Positions 43,971-53,042 of a stretch of DNA of 64,000 bases are shown here, piece by piece. The notes beneath the pieces are model-generated. The model had not been told where the DNA came from. It did no database searches and worked only from the letters and a program-made list of their open reading frames with translations. This stretch comes from Ramlibacter agri (GTDB taxonomy: Bacteria > Pseudomonadota > Gammaproteobacteria > Burkholderiales > Burkholderiaceae_C). The translations under genes and the position numbers were made by a program. Each line of letters starts with the position of its first letter. The first letter of the stretch is position 1. The stretch is taken from assembly GCF_012927085.1 (NCBI RefSeq), contig NZ_JABBFX010000001.1, forward strand, positions 1,302,001 through 1,366,000, read 5' to 3'.

Positions 43971-44948
43971 ATGCCCCGTTCCCTCAACCGCCGCCAGTTC
44001 GCTGGCGCCGTCGCCGCGGCCACCGTGCCGCTCGCCTTCCCGGCACTCGCGCAGACGCGTCCGCTGACGATCTACCTGACTGTGCCGCCGGGTACTTCGT
44101 CGGACACGCTGGCCCGCCTGCTGGGCGACCGCCTGCGCGTGAAGCTGAATCGCACGGTGCTGGTGGAGCCCAAGTCCGGCGCCGGCGGCCTGGTCGCCAT
44201 CCAGGCGCTGAAACTGCAGCCCGCCGAAGGCGACTACCTGATGATGGCGCCCAATTCCGCCGTCTCGCTGCTGCCGCTGTTCTCCACCAAGCCTACCTTC
44301 GATTTCGAGAAGGACCTGCAGGCCGTCGTGGAATGCGCCGCCGCGCCGATGGCCTTCACGGTGAACCCTGCGTCCGGCGTGAATACGCTGGCCGAATATT
44401 TCGACAGCGTGCGCAAGAACGGCAAGCTGGGATCCATCGGCGTGCCCAGCCCCGTGAGCATGGGCGCGCTGGTGATCCACCAGCTGGGCAAGCAGCTGAA
44501 CCTGCCGCTGCAGGCCATCGCCTACCGTGGCGGCTCGCCGTTGCTCACCGACCTGCTGGGCAACCAGATCCCCTGCAGCGGTTCCATCCTGCCGGACTAC
44601 CTGGAGCAGCACCGCGCGGGCAAGCTGAAGATTCTGGCGCACGCGAGCGAGACGCGTTCGCCGCTGGCCCCCGAGATTCCGACGATCACCGAGGCCGGCT
44701 ATCCAGGCTATGTGGCGCTGACGTCCTTCGGCCTGTTTGCGAAGGCAGGCACGTCCACGCAGCTGGCCAACGACTACGCGGCGATCGTCACCGAGGCGCT
44801 GGCTTCGGCGCCCATCGTCGAGGCGCTGCACAAGATGGGCCTGGTGCCGGTGGGCGGCACGCCGGCGGAGTTCCACCGCAAGGTGCTGGCCGACCGCGCA
44901 CGCTGGGCGCCGGTCATCAAGGACGCCGGCATCAAGATGGACGCATGA
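43971..44948 (+). CDS. Bug/TctC-family binding protein with Tat-like signal
   Basis: 325 residues. The N terminus MPRSLNRRQFAGAVAAATVPLAFPALAQ has twin arginines (RRQF) before the hydrophobic core, which suggests Tat export instead of Sec, unlike most Bug proteins here. The mature part has RPLTIYLTVPPGTSSDT and LVEPKSGAGGLVAIQ, somewhat degenerate Bug motifs, so the ligand pocket may be unusual. It is the first gene of the cassette followed by the aldo/keto reductase one base after its stop. GGAGACAAGCC precedes the ATG. Confidence 0.84.
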   Translation: MPRSLNRRQFAGAVAAATVPLAFPALAQTRPLTIYLTVPPGTSSDTLARLLGDRLRVKLNRTVLVEPKSGAGGLVAIQALKLQPAEGDYLMMAPNSAVSLLPLFSTKPTFDFEKDLQAVVECAAAPMAFTVNPASGVNTLAEYFDSVRKNGKLGSIGVPSPVSMGALVIHQLGKQLNLPLQAIAYRGGSPLLTDLLGNQIPCSGSILPDYLEQHRAGKLKILAHASETRSPLAPEIPTITEAGYPGYVALTSFGLFAKAGTSTQLANDYAAIVTEALASAPIVEALHKMGLVPVGGTPAEFHRKVLADRARWAPVIKDAGIKMDA

Positions 44949-44949
44949 C

Positions 44950-46056
44950 ATGACCGACGCAGAGAAGCGCATCACGGCCATCGGCCTCACGCCGGAGAAC
45001 AGGAGCGGCATGCAGTACCGCCACGTCGGCCGTTCCGGCCTGGTGGCCTCGGCCATAGGCGTCGGCTGCTTTCCTTTCGGCGGCTTCGTCAGCGTGCCGG
45101 ACACCTGCAAGGTGGTGGACCAGGCGCTGGACCTGGGCATCAATTACTTCGACACGGCCAACAGCTACGGCATCGGCAAGTCGGAAGAGGCGCTGGGCGC
45201 CGCGCTGGAAGGCGGCAAGCGGCAGAAGGCGCTGGTCGCCACCAAGTTCGGCAACCGCTGGGGCGACGGCCCCAACGACGCCGGCGCCTCGCGCATGGCC
45301 GTCATCAACGCCTGCGAGGCCAGCCTCAAGCGCCTGAAGACCGACTACATCGACCTCTACCAGCTGCACTGGCCGGACCACGCGACGCCCATCGAGGAGA
45401 CGCTGCGCGCGCTGGACGACCTGGTGCGCGCCGGCAAGGTGCGCTACATCGGCTGCTCCAACATGTTCGCGTGGGAGCTGCTGGAGGCCCTGCACGCGTC
45501 CGAAAAGCATGGCTGGGGCAGCTTCATCTCCGCCCAGGACCACTACAGCCTGCTGTACCGCGACATCGAGAAGCGCTTCGAGCCTTTCTGCGTCAAGTAC
45601 GGCATCGGCATGACGCACTACTTCCCGCTCGCCAGCGGCATGCTGTCCGGCGCCTACACCCGCGACAGCATCACGCCTGGGACGCGCCAGGCCAACAACC
45701 CCAACACGGCGGCCTGGCAGTCGGACCGCAACTGGGGCGTGCAGGAAAAGCTGCTGGCCTTCGCCCGCGAGCGGGGCTGGACCCTGCCGCAGATGTCGCT
45801 GGCCTGGCTGCTGCAGCGGCCCGCGACCTTCACCGTCATCGCCGGCGCCGACCGCCCGGAGCACCTGCGCGAGAACGTCAAGGCGCTGGACGTGCGCTTC
45901 ACCGCTGAAGACCTGGTCGCGATCGACCGCATCACGCTGGTGGACGAAGACCGCAGCGTCGCGCCGCCCTACCGCCAGCTGCGCCCGGAGAAGGTGCACG
46001 AATTCGAAACCATCCAGCGCGTCCGCGCCGGCGCGCCGAGCCGGGCCGCGCACTGA
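44950..46056 (+). CDS. Aldo/keto reductase
   Basis: 368-residue AKR fold (TIM barrel). The catalytic tetrad is in place: D in YFDTANSYG, Y in that same motif, K in ATKFGNRWG, H in YQLHWPD; the NADPH site GADRPEHLRENVKAL lies near the C terminus. It reduces an aldehyde or ketone (or oxidises the alcohol), with the substrate unknown. It begins one base after the Bug stop and is followed by the CxxC protein, so it is part of one transcript. Confidence 0.88.
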   Translation: MTDAEKRITAIGLTPENRSGMQYRHVGRSGLVASAIGVGCFPFGGFVSVPDTCKVVDQALDLGINYFDTANSYGIGKSEEALGAALEGGKRQKALVATKFGNRWGDGPNDAGASRMAVINACEASLKRLKTDYIDLYQLHWPDHATPIEETLRALDDLVRAGKVRYIGCSNMFAWELLEALHASEKHGWGSFISAQDHYSLLYRDIEKRFEPFCVKYGIGMTHYFPLASGMLSGAYTRDSITPGTRQANNPNTAAWQSDRNWGVQEKLLAFARERGWTLPQMSLAWLLQRPATFTVIAGADRPEHLRENVKALDVRFTAEDLVAIDRITLVDEDRSVAPPYRQLRPEKVHEFETIQRVRAGAPSRAAH

Positions 46057-46075
46057 TCACCCGAGGAAATTGAGC

Positions 46076-47704
46076 ATGCTGACCGTCCACAACCCCATGG
46101 GCTACCCGCCCAAGATCACCCGCAAGCAACCGGCAGCACGCCCCAGCACCCTGGACGGCAAGACCGTCTACCTGATCGACACCCGCTTCGACGACGGCGT
46201 CGAGCTGCTGAAGCAGGTGCAGGCCTGGTTCGGCCGCAAGATGCCCGGCGTGCAGACCAGGCTGGTGCAGCTGGCCAGCTACTACGGCAAGGACGACCCC
46301 GAGCTGTGGACGCAGATCCGCGACGCCGGCGGCGTTGCCGTCATCGGCGTTGGCCACTGCAGTACCTGCGCACCGGCAACGTCCACGCACGCGATCACGC
46401 TGGAGACGCAGTACGGCGTGCCCACGGTCGCCGTGCACACCGAGAAGTTCGTGAAGGTGGTGCAGTCGGTCACCCGCATGGGCGGCCTGCCGCAGGCGCC
46501 GCTGGTCTTCGTGCCGCAGCCCGTCATGGGCAAGAGCGAAGCGGAGCTGCGCGCCTACGTCGAAGGCAACGACCCGTACACCGGCAAGCCGGTGATGCAG
46601 GAAATCATCGACGGCCTCACCAAGGGCCTGGCGGCAGCGAAGGAAGAGCCTTACGACCGCAGCACGCCGCGCCTGTGCGAGCCGGACACCGAAGACAATC
46701 TCCGTGCGCTGTTCGAACGCAACTGCTGGACCGACTTCCTGCCCATCGTGCTGCCCACCGAGGAGCGCGTACAGGCCATGCTGCGCGGCACCAGCCGCAA
46801 GCCCGATGAAGTGGTCGGCCGCATGCAGCCCACCGAGAACCGCGGGCTGTGGGAATACACCGTGGAAAAGGTCGCCGTGAACGCCGTGATGGCGGGCGCG
46901 AAGCCGGAGTATTTCCCCGTGATCCTGGCGTTGGCGTCCACCGGCCTGTCGGCGCGCGGCAGCACCTCGTCGTCCGCCGCCGTCATGAGCGTGGTGAACG
47001 GCCCGATCCGCCACGAGATCGGCATGAACTGCGGCATCGGCGCGATGGGGCCGTACAACCACGCCAACGCCACCATCGGCCGCGCCTACAGCCTGCTGTC
47101 GCAGAACCTGCAGGGCGGCTCGGTGCCCGGCGAGACCTTCATGGGCTCCACCGGCAACAACTACTGCTACAACGGCATCACCTACGCCGAGAACGAGGAG
47201 CGCTCGCCCTGGGAGCCGCTGCACGTGCAGAAGGGCTTCGACAAGAGCGCGAGCACGGTCACCGTGTTCCACGGCTGCCGCTCCACCACCTTCGGCCTGG
47301 GCCTGCGCAAGGAGTACTGGAAGGAGCACGTCAAGGACATGCTGCTGGGCACCGACGCGCTGACGCCGCCGGTGCTGGTGCTGGACCCGATCACGGCGCG
47401 CCAGTTCATAGACCGCGGCGGCTTCGACACCAAGGCGAAGCTCATTCGCTGGCTGCACGAGACGGCGGAGATGCCTGCTGCGCGCTACTGGGACCTGCAG
47501 TTGATCCAGAACTACGTTTACACGCGCGCCACTTTCGGCGGCCATCCGAAGACGAAGTACCTGAACGTGGCGCATGACGCGCCGGTGCGCATCTTCGAAG
47601 AGGAAGACATCCACGTGGTGGTGGCCGGCGGCGAGTCCAACGGCTACTGGCAGATGTACGGCGCCCGCCACAAGGCCACCGTCAACATCGACGAATGGCG
47701 CTGA
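46076..47704 (+). CDS. Unusual CxxC redox-type protein, possibly UGSC-family related
   Basis: 542 residues; I cannot place it firmly. The N-terminal roughly 190 residues contain GVGHCSTCAPATSTHA (C95 and C98), a CxxC at the end of a Rossmann-like strand, similar in layout to the UGSC-type seleno/cysteine proteins. The C-terminal half has conserved-looking glycine- and cysteine-rich segments: GARSTSSSAAVMS-like, GMNCGIGAMG, STGNNYCYNG and FHGCRSTTFGLG. No selenocysteine is involved because the codons are cysteine. It lies between the aldo/keto reductase gene and a thioredoxin-reductase-like flavoprotein that could reduce C95-C98. The ATG at 46076 is favoured by GAGGA eight bases upstream. Confidence 0.55.
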   Translation: MLTVHNPMGYPPKITRKQPAARPSTLDGKTVYLIDTRFDDGVELLKQVQAWFGRKMPGVQTRLVQLASYYGKDDPELWTQIRDAGGVAVIGVGHCSTCAPATSTHAITLETQYGVPTVAVHTEKFVKVVQSVTRMGGLPQAPLVFVPQPVMGKSEAELRAYVEGNDPYTGKPVMQEIIDGLTKGLAAAKEEPYDRSTPRLCEPDTEDNLRALFERNCWTDFLPIVLPTEERVQAMLRGTSRKPDEVVGRMQPTENRGLWEYTVEKVAVNAVMAGAKPEYFPVILALASTGLSARGSTSSSAAVMSVVNGPIRHEIGMNCGIGAMGPYNHANATIGRAYSLLSQNLQGGSVPGETFMGSTGNNYCYNGITYAENEERSPWEPLHVQKGFDKSASTVTVFHGCRSTTFGLGLRKEYWKEHVKDMLLGTDALTPPVLVLDPITARQFIDRGGFDTKAKLIRWLHETAEMPAARYWDLQLIQNYVYTRATFGGHPKTKYLNVAHDAPVRIFEEEDIHVVVAGGESNGYWQMYGARHKATVNIDEWR

Positions 47705-47706
47705 GC

Positions 47707-48612
47707 ATGCTGGAGACCGACATCGCGATCGTCGGCGCCGGTGCGGCCGGCCTGTCCGCCGCGGCCGCAGCCGCGAAGCAGGGGCTGCAGGTGCTGGTGG
47801 TCGAGCGCATGGGCGCGGGCGGGCAGGTGATGAACGTCGAGCGCATCACCAACTTCCCCGGCCACGCGGAAATCTCGGGCTTCGAGCTGGGCCCGCTGCT
47901 GCAGGAAGAAGCGGAGGAGGCGGGCGCACAGTTCCTGCTGGACACCGTGCAAAGCCTGCAGCCGGAAGACGGCAGGCTGGTGCTGCGCTGCGAAGGCGAG
48001 ACGGTGCGTGCGCGCGCCGTCATCGTGGCCGCCGGCTCGGCGCGCCGCAAGCTGCACGTCACCGGCGAGGAGGAGCTGGAAGGGCGCGGCGTCTCGCACT
48101 GCGCGTCCTGCGACGGCCCGCTGTTCCGCGGCGACGCGGTGTGCGTGGTGGGCGGCGGCGATTCCGCCTTCGGTGAAGCCATCGTGCTGGCGGGCCATGC
48201 GGCGCGCGTGACGCTGGTGTTCCGCGAAGCGCAGCCGCATGCGCAGGCGCAACTGGTCGCCGATGCTGCTGCGGATCCGAAGATCGAACTGCTGGCCGGC
48301 GCCGAGGTGCTGGAGATCACGGGCGAGCAAGGCGTGCAGGCGGTGCGCGTGCGCACCGCGGTTGGCGTGCGCGAGATCCCGGTACAGGGCGTGTTCGTCT
48401 ACGCCGGCCTTCAGGCCGACGGCGGCTTCCTGGCCGGTGGTGTGGAGCGCGACGGCGAAGGCCGGATCAAGACCGATGAGGCGCATCGCACTTCGCTTCC
48501 CGGCGTGTTTGCCGCCGGCGACATCCGCAGCGGCGTGCCCTGCCTGCTGGCCGACTGCGCCGCGGACGGCGTGGCAGCCGCACGCGCGGCCGTGCAGTTC
48601 CTGCGCGCATAA
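47707..48612 (+). CDS. Thioredoxin-reductase-like FAD/NAD(P)H flavoprotein
   Basis: 301 residues. The FAD-binding GAGAAGLSAA is near the start (MLETDIAIVGAGAAGL); the redox disulfide is C132-x-x-C135 in SHCASCDGPLFRG, matching the CATC of E. coli TrxB in position, and GVFAAGDIRSG closes the flavin site. It should pass electrons from NADPH to a disulfide partner, most simply C95-C98 of the protein encoded just upstream. A longer start at 47695 overlaps the previous gene; the ATG at 47707 gives the usual short N terminus. Confidence 0.88.
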   Translation: MLETDIAIVGAGAAGLSAAAAAAKQGLQVLVVERMGAGGQVMNVERITNFPGHAEISGFELGPLLQEEAEEAGAQFLLDTVQSLQPEDGRLVLRCEGETVRARAVIVAAGSARRKLHVTGEEELEGRGVSHCASCDGPLFRGDAVCVVGGGDSAFGEAIVLAGHAARVTLVFREAQPHAQAQLVADAAADPKIELLAGAEVLEITGEQGVQAVRVRTAVGVREIPVQGVFVYAGLQADGGFLAGGVERDGEGRIKTDEAHRTSLPGVFAAGDIRSGVPCLLADCAADGVAAARAAVQFLRA

Positions 48613-48632
48613 GAACGACAAGGAGACCAGAC

Positions 48633-49616
48633 ATGAACCATCGCGACAAGCTCAAGGCCCTGCTGGGCCTGGCCGCGCTGCCGCTCGCCGGCCGCGTCGC
48701 CGCGCAAGACTTCCCCGTTCCCGGCAAGGCGATCCGCGTCGTCGTGGGCTTTCCCGCCGGCGGCGGCACCGACCTGCAGGCGCGCCAGGTGGTGCAGCGC
48801 CTCGGCCCGCTGTTGAACAACGCGCCCATCGTCATCGACAACAAGCCCGGCGCCGGCACCATGCTGGCGGCGATGGAGGTGCAGAAGGCCGCGCCCGACG
48901 GCCACACGCTGCTGTATACGCCGTCCTCCACCCTGGCGCAGCTGCCGCACACGCTGGCCGTGGTCAAGTACGACCCGTTCAAGGATTTCACGCCGGTGTC
49001 GCTCGGCGCGCTGGGCCCGCTGGTGCTGGTGCTGCACAAGTCGATCCCGGCGCAGAGCGTGCGCGAGCTGGTGGCCTATTGCAAGGCGCACCCGGGCCAG
49101 ATCAACTACGTGTCGCAAGGCATCGGAACCTCGTCGCACATGTACGGCGAAATCTTCGCCCGGCAGGCCGGCATCGACATCGTGCACGTGCCTTACAAGG
49201 GCGCGAACGACGTCGCCAAGGACTTCATCACCGGCCGCGTGCACATGCAGTTCGCGTCCTCGTCGGCCGCGGTGGCGCTGGCCAAGACCGGCGAAGTGCG
49301 CATGCTGGCCGTGGTCTCGGCCAAGCGCAGCCCGCTGTTCCCCGACCTGCCGACCATGGGCGAACAAGGCGTGAGCGGCGTCGACATCGACAGCTGGGTG
49401 GGCTGGTTCGGCCCGGCCGGCATGGCGCCATCGACGGTGAAGCGCCTCAACGAGGCCATCAACCAGGTGCTGAAGCTGCCGCAGCTGCGCGAGGAGTACA
49501 AGCAGGGCGGCGCCGAGGCGCAGGGCTCGACGCCGGAGCAGTTCGCCGGCATCGTGCACGGAACCTACGACCAGTGGGGCAGCATGCTGCAGAAGATCGG
49601 GTTCACGAAGCTCTGA
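48633..49616 (+). CDS. Bug/TctC-family periplasmic substrate-binding protein
   Basis: 327 residues. Signal peptide MNHRDKLKALLGLAALPLAGRVAA, then KAIRVVVGFPAGGGTDLQARQ and VIDNKPGAGTMLA, the Bug first lobe, and PTMGEQGVSGVDIDSWVGWFGP in the second. It follows the flavoprotein gene by 20 bases with AAGGAGACCAGAC before its ATG, so this cassette is bracketed by two Bug genes. No TctA/TctB is adjacent. Confidence 0.88.
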   Translation: MNHRDKLKALLGLAALPLAGRVAAQDFPVPGKAIRVVVGFPAGGGTDLQARQVVQRLGPLLNNAPIVIDNKPGAGTMLAAMEVQKAAPDGHTLLYTPSSTLAQLPHTLAVVKYDPFKDFTPVSLGALGPLVLVLHKSIPAQSVRELVAYCKAHPGQINYVSQGIGTSSHMYGEIFARQAGIDIVHVPYKGANDVAKDFITGRVHMQFASSSAAVALAKTGEVRMLAVVSAKRSPLFPDLPTMGEQGVSGVDIDSWVGWFGPAGMAPSTVKRLNEAINQVLKLPQLREEYKQGGAEAQGSTPEQFAGIVHGTYDQWGSMLQKIGFTKL

Positions 49617-49623
49617 GCCCGGC

Positions 49624-50889
49624 TCAGGCCGTCCACAGCAGGCCGGCAGCCGCCAGGCCCATGAGGACGGTCGTGGCCCAGCCCAGGACGCGCATGGCAC
49701 GGCCGATGGTGAAATCGCCCATCAGCGCCTTGTTCGTCGCCAGCAGCATCAGCGCGGCGAGCACGGGCACCGAGACCAGCCCGTTCAGGATGGCGGTGAC
49801 CACCAGGGCGTGCATCGGGTTGATGTGCGACAGGGCGATGCAGATGCCGATCACCGAGGCCAGCGCGATCGTGCCGTAGAAGCGTGGTGCCGCCGCGGCC
49901 GTGCGCTCCAGGCCGCGGCGCCAGGCGAAGCACTCCGCCAGCGCGTAGCCCGCGCTGCCCGCCAGCACCGGGATCGCCAGCAGGCCGGTGCCGACGATGC
50001 CCAGCGTGAACAGCAGGAAAGCCCAGTGGCCGGCGAAGGGCTGCAGCGCCTGCGCGGCCTGCGCCGCGGTGTCGATGTGGCGGATGCCGTGCGGCGCCAG
50101 CGCCAGCCCGGAGGTGAGGATGATGAAGAAGCCGACGGTGTTGGAGGCGCCCATGCCCAGCAAGGTGTCGGCCCGCATGTCGCCCAGCTGCTTGCGCGCC
50201 TGCTCCGGCGCGCACTTCACCGGCTGTTCGTCGGGCGCGGCGCGCTGCTCTTCGACTTCCTGTGCCGATTGCCAGAAGAAGAGATAGGGGCTGATGGTGG
50301 TGCCCAGCACCGCGACCAGCATGCTGCAGAAATCGCGCGTCGGGCTCAGGTGCGGCAGCAGCGTGGCGCGCAGCACCTCGCCCCAGGGCACGTGCAGGCT
50401 GAAGGCCGTGGCCACATAGGCGAACAGGGAGATGGTCAGCCACTTCAGCCAGTTGACGTAGCGCGAGTAGGGCACGAACACCTGCAGCAGCAGCGACAGC
50501 ACGCCGAAGCCCAGCGCGTAGACGGCCTTCTCGCCGGGGAACAGCAGCACCGCGGCCTCGCCCATGGCGGCCAGGTCGGCGCCGATGTTGATGGCATTGA
50601 CCAGGAACAGCAGCAGCAGCAGCGGCACCAGCAGCCAGCGCGGCATCAGCTTGGCCAGGTTGGCGGCGAGGCCGCGGCCGGTGACGCGGCCCACCTGCGC
50701 GCTGGCGATCTGCACCACGGACATCAGCGGGAAGGTGAACAGCATCACCCACAGCATGCCGGTGCCGAACAGCGCGCCGGCCTGCGCATAGGTCGCGATG
50801 CCGCTGGGGTCGTCGTCGGACGCGCCAGTGACCAGGCCGGGGCCGATCCAGTTGCGGGCCGGCGGCGGGGCGGTGGTGCTGGCGTCCAT
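49624..50889 (-). CDS. Nramp-related metal transporter with altered metal-site motifs
   Basis: 421 residues, about 11 membrane helices. TM1 holds GASDDDPSGIATY: the Nramp DPGN motif reads DPSG (27-30). The TM6 motif of classic Nramps (MPH) is replaced by GTTISPYLFFWQ. The Asp is kept but the Asn and Met/His ligands are changed, so Mn2+ selectivity is doubtful; a Mg2+-like or other specificity is possible. It is convergent with the Bug gene and divergent from the M20 amidohydrolase. The start at 50889 (MDASTT) is favoured over longer frames. Confidence 0.78.
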   Translation of the reverse strand: MDASTTAPPPARNWIGPGLVTGASDDDPSGIATYAQAGALFGTGMLWVMLFTFPLMSVVQIASAQVGRVTGRGLAANLAKLMPRWLLVPLLLLLFLVNAINIGADLAAMGEAAVLLFPGEKAVYALGFGVLSLLLQVFVPYSRYVNWLKWLTISLFAYVATAFSLHVPWGEVLRATLLPHLSPTRDFCSMLVAVLGTTISPYLFFWQSAQEVEEQRAAPDEQPVKCAPEQARKQLGDMRADTLLGMGASNTVGFFIILTSGLALAPHGIRHIDTAAQAAQALQPFAGHWAFLLFTLGIVGTGLLAIPVLAGSAGYALAECFAWRRGLERTAAAAPRFYGTIALASVIGICIALSHINPMHALVVTAILNGLVSVPVLAALMLLATNKALMGDFTIGRAMRVLGWATTVLMGLAAAGLLWTA

Positions 50890-50986
50890 GCGTCCAGCAT
50901 GGCAGAGCCGTGCGCGGTGCGGCCCTCGGCGCGGGCAGGCCCGCATGCGGGAAAACGCCGCACCGGTGCGTAGGCGAACAGGCATC

Positions 50987-52180
50987 ATGGCGGCAATGAG
51001 TTCCGCCGCCTACACCCGCGTCGACCAGCTGCTGCCCTACGAGCAGGAGCTGGTAGCCATCCGCCGCCACCTGCACCAGCATCCCGAGCTTGCCTTCGCC
51101 GAGCACGGCACTTCGGACTTCGTGGCCGGCAAGCTGCAGGAGTGGGGCTACGAGGTCACGCGCGGCATCGCCGGCACGGGCCTCGTCGGCACCTTGAAGC
51201 TGGGCGACGGCCCGCGCCGGCTGGGCCTGCGCGCCGACATGGACGCGCTTCCCATCCAGGAGGCCACGGGCGCCGGGCACGCCAGCCTCACGCCGGGCCG
51301 TATGCACGCCTGCGGCCACGACGGCCACATGACCATGCTGCTCGGCGCGGCCCGCTACCTGGCGCGCCGTCGCAGCTTCTCCGGGACCTTGAACCTGGTC
51401 TTCCAGCCTGCGGAGGAGCGCGGCTTCGGCAGCGGCGGCAAGGTGATGGTGGAGGCCGGCCTGTTCGAGCGCTTTCCCTGCGATGCGGTCTATGCCATGC
51501 ACAACCACCCGGGCGCACCGCAAGGGCGCTTCCTGATGCGCAGCGGCCCCTTCACGGCGGCCGGCGACCGGGTCTTCGTCAAGATCTTCGGCGTGGGCGG
51601 CCATGCGGCGCGCCCGCACCTGTCCGTGGATCCGTTGGTGGCCGCGGCCGCCATCGTGATGAGCCTGCAGACCGTGGTGGCGCGCAACGTGGACCCGGCG
51701 GAGTCGGCGGTGGTCACGGTCGGCCGCCTGCGGGCCGGCGACGCGCTGAACGTGATCCCGTCCGAGGCCGACCTCGGTATCAGCGTGCGCTCTTATTCAC
51801 CGCAAGTGCGCGCGCTGCTCAAGGAACGCATCACCGCGCTCATCAACGGCATCGCCGAGGCCCACGGCACGCGCGCGGAAATCGACTACATCGAAGGTTA
51901 TCCCGTGCTGGTCAACGCGCCCGAAGCGGTGGCGCTCGCAGCCGAAGTGGCACGGGACCTGGTGGGCGACGAAGCGGTCGACGTGGACTTCCCGGCCTCC
52001 ATGGGCAGCGAAGACTTCGCCTATATGTTGCAGCGCTGCCCCGGCGCGCTCGTGCGCATCGGCAACGGACCCGCCGACGGCGGCCGCGGGCTGCACAACG
52101 CGCGCTACGACTTCAACGACAGCAACCTGCCTTACGGCGCAGCTTTCTGGAGCCAGCTGGCTGAACGTTTCCTTCGTTGA
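50987..52180 (+). CDS. M20-family amidohydrolase (hippurate/IAA-amino-acid hydrolase type)
   Basis: 397 residues from the first ATG (394 from the second at 50996). Metal ligands and catalytic residues are visible: RADMDALPIQE, HACGHDGHMTMLLGAARYL, PAEERG, and the last metal residue in MGSEDFAYML. These enzymes cut amide bonds of N-acyl amino acids (hippurate, indole-acetyl conjugates). The gene is divergent from the transporter with a gap of about 100 bases and is probably on its own; the specific substrate is not evident. Confidence 0.9.
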   Translation: MAAMSSAAYTRVDQLLPYEQELVAIRRHLHQHPELAFAEHGTSDFVAGKLQEWGYEVTRGIAGTGLVGTLKLGDGPRRLGLRADMDALPIQEATGAGHASLTPGRMHACGHDGHMTMLLGAARYLARRRSFSGTLNLVFQPAEERGFGSGGKVMVEAGLFERFPCDAVYAMHNHPGAPQGRFLMRSGPFTAAGDRVFVKIFGVGGHAARPHLSVDPLVAAAAIVMSLQTVVARNVDPAESAVVTVGRLRAGDALNVIPSEADLGISVRSYSPQVRALLKERITALINGIAEAHGTRAEIDYIEGYPVLVNAPEAVALAAEVARDLVGDEAVDVDFPASMGSEDFAYMLQRCPGALVRIGNGPADGGRGLHNARYDFNDSNLPYGAAFWSQLAERFLR

Positions 52181-52301
52181 GCGATTACGGTTTAGGTACG
52201 TCGCCTAGTCGGCACGCTCCGTGAGAAATATTATTTGCGCCAATGCGCGATGGGCGCCGTGCGGACGGCTCAGGCGTGCGTGCCTGATGCATCATGGACA
52301 C

Positions 52302-52931
52302 ATGCAATCCATCAAGGTCATCCTCGCCGATGACCACGACCTGGTCCGCACCGGCATCAAGGCCGTGCTGCTCGCCATTCCGGGCGTCGAGGTGGTCGGG
52401 GAGGCACGCGATGGCGAACAGCTTCTGGCCTTGCTCGAGCGCGTGCGACCCGACGTCGTGGTCACCGACATTTCCATGCCGGGCATCGACGGCATCAGCG
52501 CCATTGCGCGCATCCACCAGCGGCATCCCGAGCTGCCGGTGCTCATGCTGTCGATGTACGAGACGCCGGACTTCATCCGGCGCGCCGTTGCTGCCGGGGC
52601 GCGCGGCTACGTGCCCAAGGGCGCGTCGGCGCAGGAACTGGAGCAGGCGCTGCGCTCCGTGGTCAGCTCCGGCTCCTATTTCAGCCGTGCCGTCACCCAG
52701 CAGCTGCTGAAGCCGGCGGAGACGCCGCCCACCGAGCTGCTGACCGATCGGCAGCTGGAGATCCTGCGGATGATGGCGCAAGGCAAGTCGTCCAAGGAGA
52801 TCGGCTTCGACCTGGGCCTGAGCTCCAAGACGGTGGACGCGCACCGCGCCCGCATCATGGGCCGGCTGGGCATCGGCGACCTCGCCAGCCTCACGCTGTA
52901 CGCCGTGCGCAAGGGCCTGGTCGCGCTCTGA
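52302..52931 (+). CDS. NarL/LuxR-family response regulator
   Basis: 209 residues. The receiver domain has the acidic pair in ADDHDL, the phosphorylation site D56 in TDISMPGIDG, and the GARGYVPKGAS switch; the LuxR-type helix-turn-helix is at about 145-205 (LTDRQLEILRMMAQGKSSKEIGFDLGLSSKTVDAHR). No histidine kinase is next to it, so the phosphodonor is elsewhere. It ends in a strong terminator and precedes cheA; a link to motility control is possible but not shown. The ATG at 52302 is preferred over a frame extending to 52221. Confidence 0.9.
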   Translation: MQSIKVILADDHDLVRTGIKAVLLAIPGVEVVGEARDGEQLLALLERVRPDVVVTDISMPGIDGISAIARIHQRHPELPVLMLSMYETPDFIRRAVAAGARGYVPKGASAQELEQALRSVVSSGSYFSRAVTQQLLKPAETPPTELLTDRQLEILRMMAQGKSSKEIGFDLGLSSKTVDAHRARIMGRLGIGDLASLTLYAVRKGLVAL

Positions 52932-52941
52932 GCGGAAACGA

Positions 52942-52965
52942 AAAGAGGGGATTGCGCCCCTCTTT
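52942..52965 (+). terminator. Intrinsic terminator after the response regulator gene
   Basis: A perfect 9-bp inverted repeat, AAAGAGGGG (52942-52950) and CCCCTCTTT (52957-52965) with loop ATTGCG, begins 11 bases past the response regulator stop. It separates this gene from cheA, whose own promoter must then lie between it and 53042. Confidence 0.8.
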
Positions 52966-53042
52966 CGCGTGGATCGCCCCTGCGGCCGGGCCCGCAGAAT
53001 GATCCGGCGGCCCCTTCCATCTCCGGGTCGCAGGAGATTCCC

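Noticed and set aside
46370..46390. Possible selenocysteine site in the CxxC protein
   Set aside because: The relevant codons encode cysteine (TGC), with no in-frame TGA, so no selenocysteine is needed.
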